Below, piece by piece: positions 44,123 through 47,972 of a DNA stretch of 47,972 nt. Where the stretch lies: contig JANWID010000147.1 of NCBI GenBank assembly GCA_025450095.1, positions 1 to 47,972 on the forward strand, read 5' to 3'. Every line of letters starts with the position of its first letter. The stretch's first letter is position 1. The position numbers and the translations under genes are program-made. The stretch comes from Bacteroidia bacterium (lineage in GTDB: Bacteria > Bacteroidota > Bacteroidia > AKYH767-A > OLB10). Under the pieces are notes generated by a model. It searched no databases. It saw only the letters and a list, made by a program, of their open reading frames with translations, and had not been told where the DNA came from.

Positions 44123-45376
44123 ATGAACATCAGGTTTCGCTTAACTGTCATGAGTTTTTTGCAGTTTTTTGTCTGGGGAGCCTGGCTGATCACAATAGGT
44201 AATTACTGGTTTGCCACAAAGCAATGGAGTGGGACTGAATTCGGTGCCATATTCTCCACACTTGGAATTTCATCCATATTAATGCCTGCAATTACAGGTA
44301 TTATCGCCGACCGGTGGTTGAATGCCGAACGATTATATGGAATACTGCATATACTCGGAGGGTTAGCTTTGGCTTGTTTGCCTCAAGCCAATAGCCCGGA
44401 AGTTTTTTTCTGGATCATATTTGCTTCCATGCTTTGCTATATGCCGACCATTTCACTATCGAATTCAATCGGTTATGCAGTACTAAAGAATCATGGTTTG
44501 AATGTAATCAAGGTGTTTCCACCTATCAGGGTGTGGGGTACCGTTGGCTTCATTGCTGCCATGTGGCTGACAAATCTTACTGGAAATAAAGCCAGTGCCA
44601 ATCAGTTTTATATTGCAGCCTTTTCTGCAGTTATGCTGGGCATTTATTCCTTCACACTTCCGGCATGTCAACCACAGAATAAAACTGCACAATCAGGTTC
44701 ATTATCGGAATCTCTTGGTCTCAATGCTTTTAAATTATTCGCAGATCGCAAAATTGCGATGTTCTTTGTGTTTTCACTTTTCCTGGGTCTTGCACTGCAA
44801 CTCACCAATATGTATGGTGATACATTCCTTTCTGATTTTGAAAAAATACCAGAGTATGCCGATTCTTTTGTGGTGAAATATTCAACCATCATTATGTCGA
44901 TTTCACAAATATCAGAAGCACTATTTATACTGGCAATTCCTTTTTTCCTTCGCAGGTTTGGAATTAAAACAGTGATGGTGATGAGTATGATTGCCTGGGT
45001 GTTGAGATTCGGTTTATTTTCGTTTGGAAACCCAACAGATGCACTGTGGATGATTGTCCTCTCCTGCATTGTTTACGGAATGGCATTCGATTTCTTCAAT
45101 ATTTCCGGATCCTTGTTCATCGAAACATCAACAGATCCGAAAATCCGCTCCAGTGCACAAGGATTATTTATGATGATGACGAATGGTTTTGGTGCTGTGT
45201 TGGGCAGTACGGTGAGTGGCTATGTGATAGATGCATATTTTACACACAATGGTGAAAAGGACTGGCATCACATCTGGCTGGCATTTGCAATTTATGCAAT
45301 GATACTCACGCTGGCGTTTATGTTATTGTTTAAACATAAACATATTCCAAAAGAAGTAGAGATCGTCAACCATTAA
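44123..45376 (+). CDS. MFS nucleoside:H+ symporter (NupG/XapB-like)
   Basis: The 417-residue protein has about 12 membrane helices. Features of the nucleoside-H+ symporter family (PF03825-type) are the N-terminal LQFFVWGAWLITIGNYWF, the ADRWLNAERLYGILHILGG segment and PPIRVWGTVGFIAAMW. A second family mark is FDFFNISGSLFIETSTDPKIRSSAQGLFMMMTNGFGAVLGS near 320-360. It imports nucleosides with protons. It follows the bifunctional nuclease by 15 bases, which suggests a link between nucleic-acid breakdown and nucleoside uptake (inference). Confidence 0.92.
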   Translation: MNIRFRLTVMSFLQFFVWGAWLITIGNYWFATKQWSGTEFGAIFSTLGISSILMPAITGIIADRWLNAERLYGILHILGGLALACLPQANSPEVFFWIIFASMLCYMPTISLSNSIGYAVLKNHGLNVIKVFPPIRVWGTVGFIAAMWLTNLTGNKASANQFYIAAFSAVMLGIYSFTLPACQPQNKTAQSGSLSESLGLNAFKLFADRKIAMFFVFSLFLGLALQLTNMYGDTFLSDFEKIPEYADSFVVKYSTIIMSISQISEALFILAIPFFLRRFGIKTVMVMSMIAWVLRFGLFSFGNPTDALWMIVLSCIVYGMAFDFFNISGSLFIETSTDPKIRSSAQGLFMMMTNGFGAVLGSTVSGYVIDAYFTHNGEKDWHHIWLAFAIYAMILTLAFMLLFKHKHIPKEVEIVNH

Positions 45377-45429
45377 CTTTCGGTTGGGAGTCGTTGCTAA
45401 CTATGAACGTCAAACCCAACACCCAATAA

Positions 45430-47052
45430 TTACTGACCAATAATTTTTTCTTTCTGTTTTCTGATAATCTTTGCCATTTTCAGGAAAAGCTCTTCCGCAA
45501 TAAAAGGTTTTGAAATATATTCATCAACTCCTGATTCGAAACACTTGTTGATTTCTTCCGGTGTTGCATTTGCGGTCATAGCCATGATTGGAAGATTGCG
45601 ACGGTTGTCGTCAAGAGAACGGATCGTTTTGGTGGCTTCGTAACCATCCATTTCAGGCATTTGAATATCCATCAAAACAAGATCGTAATCACCTGTAGTG
45701 ATTTTTTCTACTGCATCAATTCCATTTACTGCATGTTCAAGGTGAATATCCTTCAGATATTCGTTCAAAGTATCTTCTGCAACAACACGATTGAAATCAT
45801 TATCCTCTACCAGTAGAATCTTCAACCCATGAAGTTTTGCAATCGGATCTGTCCCGTTTGTTTCCAGGGTTTGATTTGCCGAGGTTTTCTTTGCTGTGCC
45901 GATTTTAAAAGGAAGTGAGAAGAAAAACCGGGTTCCCATACCCGCCTTGCTTTCCAATCCGATTCGTCCTCCCTGCAGGTCCACAAGTTGTTTCGAAATA
46001 GTTAGTCCCAAGCCGGTACCACCATATTTTCTACTGGTATCACTGTTTGCCTGGGTAAAGCTGTCGAAAATTGTGGAAAGATTGTCTTGTGCAATGCCGA
46101 TTCCGGAATCAGAAACGCTGAATTCAATTTCAATACTTTCACTGGTACGGGAAGTTTCGCGGCAACTCATTTCCACGAAACCTTTCTCGGTAAATTTTAT
46201 CGCGTTTCCTACCAGGTTGATCAGGACTTGTGCAAGCCGGGAAGGATCGCCGTTCAGGCAAATGTTAAGATGATCCGGAATACTAATCCGGAAATCGAGT
46301 TTCTTTTCATCGGCCTTCATATCAAGAATATGTTTCACATTGATGAAAGTCTGGGGAAGGTCAAAGTCGATTTGCTCGAATATCATTTTGCCTGCTTCAA
46401 TTTTCGAAATATCGAGAATATCATTGATGATCGACATAAGCTGTTCCGAAGCAGCCTGTATCATGGAAATGTACTTTCGTTGCTGTTCATCCAAACCTGA
46501 TCGTAAAAGCAGATGGGTGATGCCGATAACAGAATTCATCGGTGTACGGATCTCATGGCTCATATTAGCCAGGAACTGTTGCTTGAATCGTTCTGAATTT
46601 AATGCGTGTTCTTTTTCTTTAACTGCCTGATCACGCTCCAACATGGCGGCATGTGCTTCCCGCATTTCATCAATTGCTGAAAGAGTTTTGTGAATGGTAG
46701 TATCAAGATCCTGGAAATCAATCGGCTTAGTTATGAAATCGAACGCTCCCCGGTTCATTGCCGTTCGGATGTTTTGTATATCGGTATAAGCGGAGATCAC
46801 AATGCATTTACAAGGAATTTTCACTTCACTGATTTTTTCCAGCAATTGCAAACCATTCATTACGGGCATGTTAATATCGGTCATAACGATATCAATTTCG
46901 GTTTCCCGGTTCAATATTTCCAGCGCCTGTTCACCGTTTCCCGCGAAAAAAAATCGAAATTCTCCCGAGGTGATTTGCCTGCGGAATTTCTGGCGGATGA
47001 GCATCTCCATATCGTGTTCATCATCCACCGCCAAAATCGTTCTCCGGATCAT
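45430..47052 (-). CDS. Hybrid two-component protein: REC-HisKA-HATPase-REC
   Basis: The 540-residue cytoplasmic protein has no membrane helix or sensor domain. The N-terminal receiver has acidic pair DD10-11 and phosphoacceptor D59 (MTDINMPVMNG), followed by a coiled linker (about 128-155). The histidine kinase dimerisation domain has H166 in FLANMSHEIRTPMN. The ATPase has NLVGNAIKFTEKG (N-box at about 279-291), DSGIGI and GGTGLGL. The second receiver has D462 in LMDIQMPEMDG. All catalytic residues are present. The first receiver probably gates kinase output. The signal, the target and any cognate regulator are unknown. It converges on the nucleoside permease gene. Confidence 0.95.
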   Translation of the reverse strand: MIRRTILAVDDEHDMEMLIRQKFRRQITSGEFRFFFAGNGEQALEILNRETEIDIVMTDINMPVMNGLQLLEKISEVKIPCKCIVISAYTDIQNIRTAMNRGAFDFITKPIDFQDLDTTIHKTLSAIDEMREAHAAMLERDQAVKEKEHALNSERFKQQFLANMSHEIRTPMNSVIGITHLLLRSGLDEQQRKYISMIQAASEQLMSIINDILDISKIEAGKMIFEQIDFDLPQTFINVKHILDMKADEKKLDFRISIPDHLNICLNGDPSRLAQVLINLVGNAIKFTEKGFVEMSCRETSRTSESIEIEFSVSDSGIGIAQDNLSTIFDSFTQANSDTSRKYGGTGLGLTISKQLVDLQGGRIGLESKAGMGTRFFFSLPFKIGTAKKTSANQTLETNGTDPIAKLHGLKILLVEDNDFNRVVAEDTLNEYLKDIHLEHAVNGIDAVEKITTGDYDLVLMDIQMPEMDGYEATKTIRSLDDNRRNLPIMAMTANATPEEINKCFESGVDEYISKPFIAEELFLKMAKIIRKQKEKIIGQ

Positions 47053-47215
47053 TTTTTGTGAAAATTTCGTGGGGCTAAATTATTTTAAATTTCTGTTCAG
47101 GTGTGGTCACCTTCAAACTAAAATCTGAAGAGATTTATTACCCATTACCCGAACCCGCTCCAGAAGAAGGCGGTTGTAACTTCTTTTATTAACCGTTTAT
47201 ATTGTTGCTAATCAG

Positions 47216-47231
47216 AGGGGTATATACCCCT
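47216..47231. promoter_or_regulatory. 16-base perfect palindrome upstream of the rpsL promoter
   Basis: AGGGGTATATACCCCT is self-complementary, 45 bases upstream of the rpsL -33 element, and is followed by TTATTTTTG. It could be a regulator operator or part of a terminator on either strand. It is within the divergent region of the hybrid kinase gene and rpsL. Confidence 0.4.
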
Positions 47232-47275
47232 TTATTTTTGTGAACAAGTAATCCCGTTTTTTTTTAAAGTGCTGA

Positions 47276-47305
47276 TTGAAAATTAAAAAACATCTTGTAC
47301 CTTTG
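47276..47305 (+). promoter_or_regulatory. rpsL-rpsG promoter, Bacteroidota consensus
   Basis: TTG (47276-47278), 19 bases, then TACCTTTG (47298-47305). This matches the Bacteroidota -33/-7 pattern TTG-N19-TAnnTTTG exactly. Transcription would start about 7 bases later, giving a leader near 35 bases before the rpsL ATG at 47349. Confidence 0.75.
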
Positions 47306-47348
47306 CCGTTCCCAAAAAATGGGGGGTAAAAACAAATAAAACCGTAAC

Positions 47349-47753
47349 ATGCCTACTATTCAGCAATTGGTTCGTAAAGGCCGCTCCAAGCTTGAAGACA
47401 AAAGTAAATCACCAGCGCTGACTTCCTGTCCGCAACGTCGTGGTGTTTGTACACGTGTGTACACCACTACCCCGAAAAAACCGAACTCCGCAATGAGGAA
47501 GGTAGCAAGGGTAAGGCTCACCAATAAGTTTGAGGTTACGGCATATATTCCCGGTGAAGGCCACAACCTCCAGGAACACTCAATTGTATTGATTCGTGGT
47601 GGCAGGGTGAAGGATTTACCCGGAGTGCGTTACCACATTATTCGTGGTTCGTTGGATACATCAGGTGTTGAAGGACGTAACCAGCGCCGTTCGAAGTATG
47701 GTACCAAGAAGCCGAAAGCAGGAGCCGCTGCAGCTGCTAAAGGTAAGAAGTAA
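47349..47753 (+). CDS. rpsL: 30S ribosomal protein S12
   Basis: The 134-residue S12 is part of the small-subunit decoding centre. It begins [12 protein letters not shown] and carries [22 protein letters not shown] near residues 28-49 and [12 protein letters not shown] near 85-96. The Lys residues altered in streptomycin-resistant mutants are both wild type here. The tail is Ala/Lys-rich. It is 51 bases upstream of rpsG, the usual str-operon order. Confidence 0.97.
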   Translation: MPTIQQLVRKGRSKLEDKSKSPALTSCPQRRGVCTRVYTTTPKKPNSAMRKVARVRLTNKFEVTAYIPGEGHNLQEHSIVLIRGGRVKDLPGVRYHIIRGSLDTSGVEGRNQRRSKYGTKKPKAGAAAAAKGKK

Positions 47754-47804
47754 TAAATATCCTCATCTAAATCATAGTAAAAGTATCAGAACAATATAAG
47801 TTCA

Positions 47805-47972
47805 ATGAGAAAGTCAAAACCAAAGAAACGCCTGTTGCTCCCCGATCCGAAGTTCAACGATATTACGGTGACCCGGTTTGTTAATAGCCTCATGTACGAC
47901 GGTAAAAAAAGTACCGCTTTCAAAACGTTTTATGATGCCATTGAAGTAGTGGAGAACAAAACAAAAGAAAAC
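47805..47972 (+). CDS. rpsG: 30S ribosomal protein S7, N-terminal part
   Basis: The frame from ATG 47805 opens [19 protein letters not shown] and continues [18 protein letters not shown], the S7 N-terminus, to the end of the window (56 residues of about 155). S7 starts assembly of the 30S head. It follows rpsL, and is cut by the window edge. Confidence 0.95.
   Translation, partial: MRKSKPKKRLLLPDPKFNDITVTRFVNSLMYDGKKSTAFKTFYDAIEVVENKTKEN

Noticed and set aside
45383..45420. GTTGGG...CCCAAC inverted repeat between convergent genes as a terminator
   Set aside because: The loop is 26 bases and no T-run follows, so terminator function is not supported.

Overview
The window looks like a chromosome segment of a Bacteroidota bacterium, probably of a Chitinophagales/Sphingobacteriales-like lineage. 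Evidence: moderate-to-low GC, absence of clear Shine-Dalgarno sites, TAnnTTTG-type -7 promoter elements (best example TTG-N19-TACCTTTG before rpsL), 'AQ' signal-peptide ends, a protein with a type IX secretion (T9SS) C-terminal sorting domain, and a contractile secretion locus of the Bacteroidota-specific T6SS subtype iii. No tRNA, rRNA, CRISPR array, insertion sequence or integrase was seen.

Layout. 1-2803 holds housekeeping genes on the minus strand: the N-terminal part of a membrane pyrophosphatase (hppA, running off the left edge) and pdhB. About 2.9-36.4 kb is one T6SSiii locus. Its left arm (minus strand, 2921-13448) encodes envelope proteins: a T9SS-sorted repeat protein, an outer-membrane beta-barrel protein, a PKD-domain membrane protein, a small exported protein, a TssR-like von Willebrand A protein and, overlapping tssR by one base, a MacB-type ABC transporter. 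Its middle arm (plus strand, 13611-33735) encodes three exported accessory proteins including a 959-residue TPR protein, then TssH, TssB, TssC and two TssD/Hcp paralogues. These are followed by a spike and effector cassette (VgrG, unknown protein, PAAR, metzincin-type metalloprotease, exported possible immunity protein, DUF4123 adaptor) and by TssE, TssF and TssG. Its right arm (minus strand, 33757-36421) encodes TssO, TssN and TssK.

How it works together. TssB/TssC form the contractile sheath, TssD the tube, VgrG plus PAAR the spike, TssE/F/G/K the baseplate, and TssH recycles the sheath. TssJ, TssL and TssM of the proteobacterial system are absent; TssN, TssO and TssR mark the alternative Bacteroidota envelope complex. 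The unusual part is the envelope side. A MacB-like mechanotransmission ABC transporter is joined to tssR, and a T9SS cargo protein, a PKD protein and a TSP3/beta-barrel protein lie in the same operon. They may be additional or substitute trans-envelope parts. The metzincin protein is the best effector candidate.

36.8-47.97 kb returns to ordinary genes: a monohaem c-type lipoprotein, a TlpA-like thioredoxin, a small TPR protein, a DedA protein, an amino-acid permease, etfB-etfA, a bifunctional nuclease with a UVR tail, a nucleoside permease, a hybrid two-component protein, and rpsL followed by the start of rpsG.
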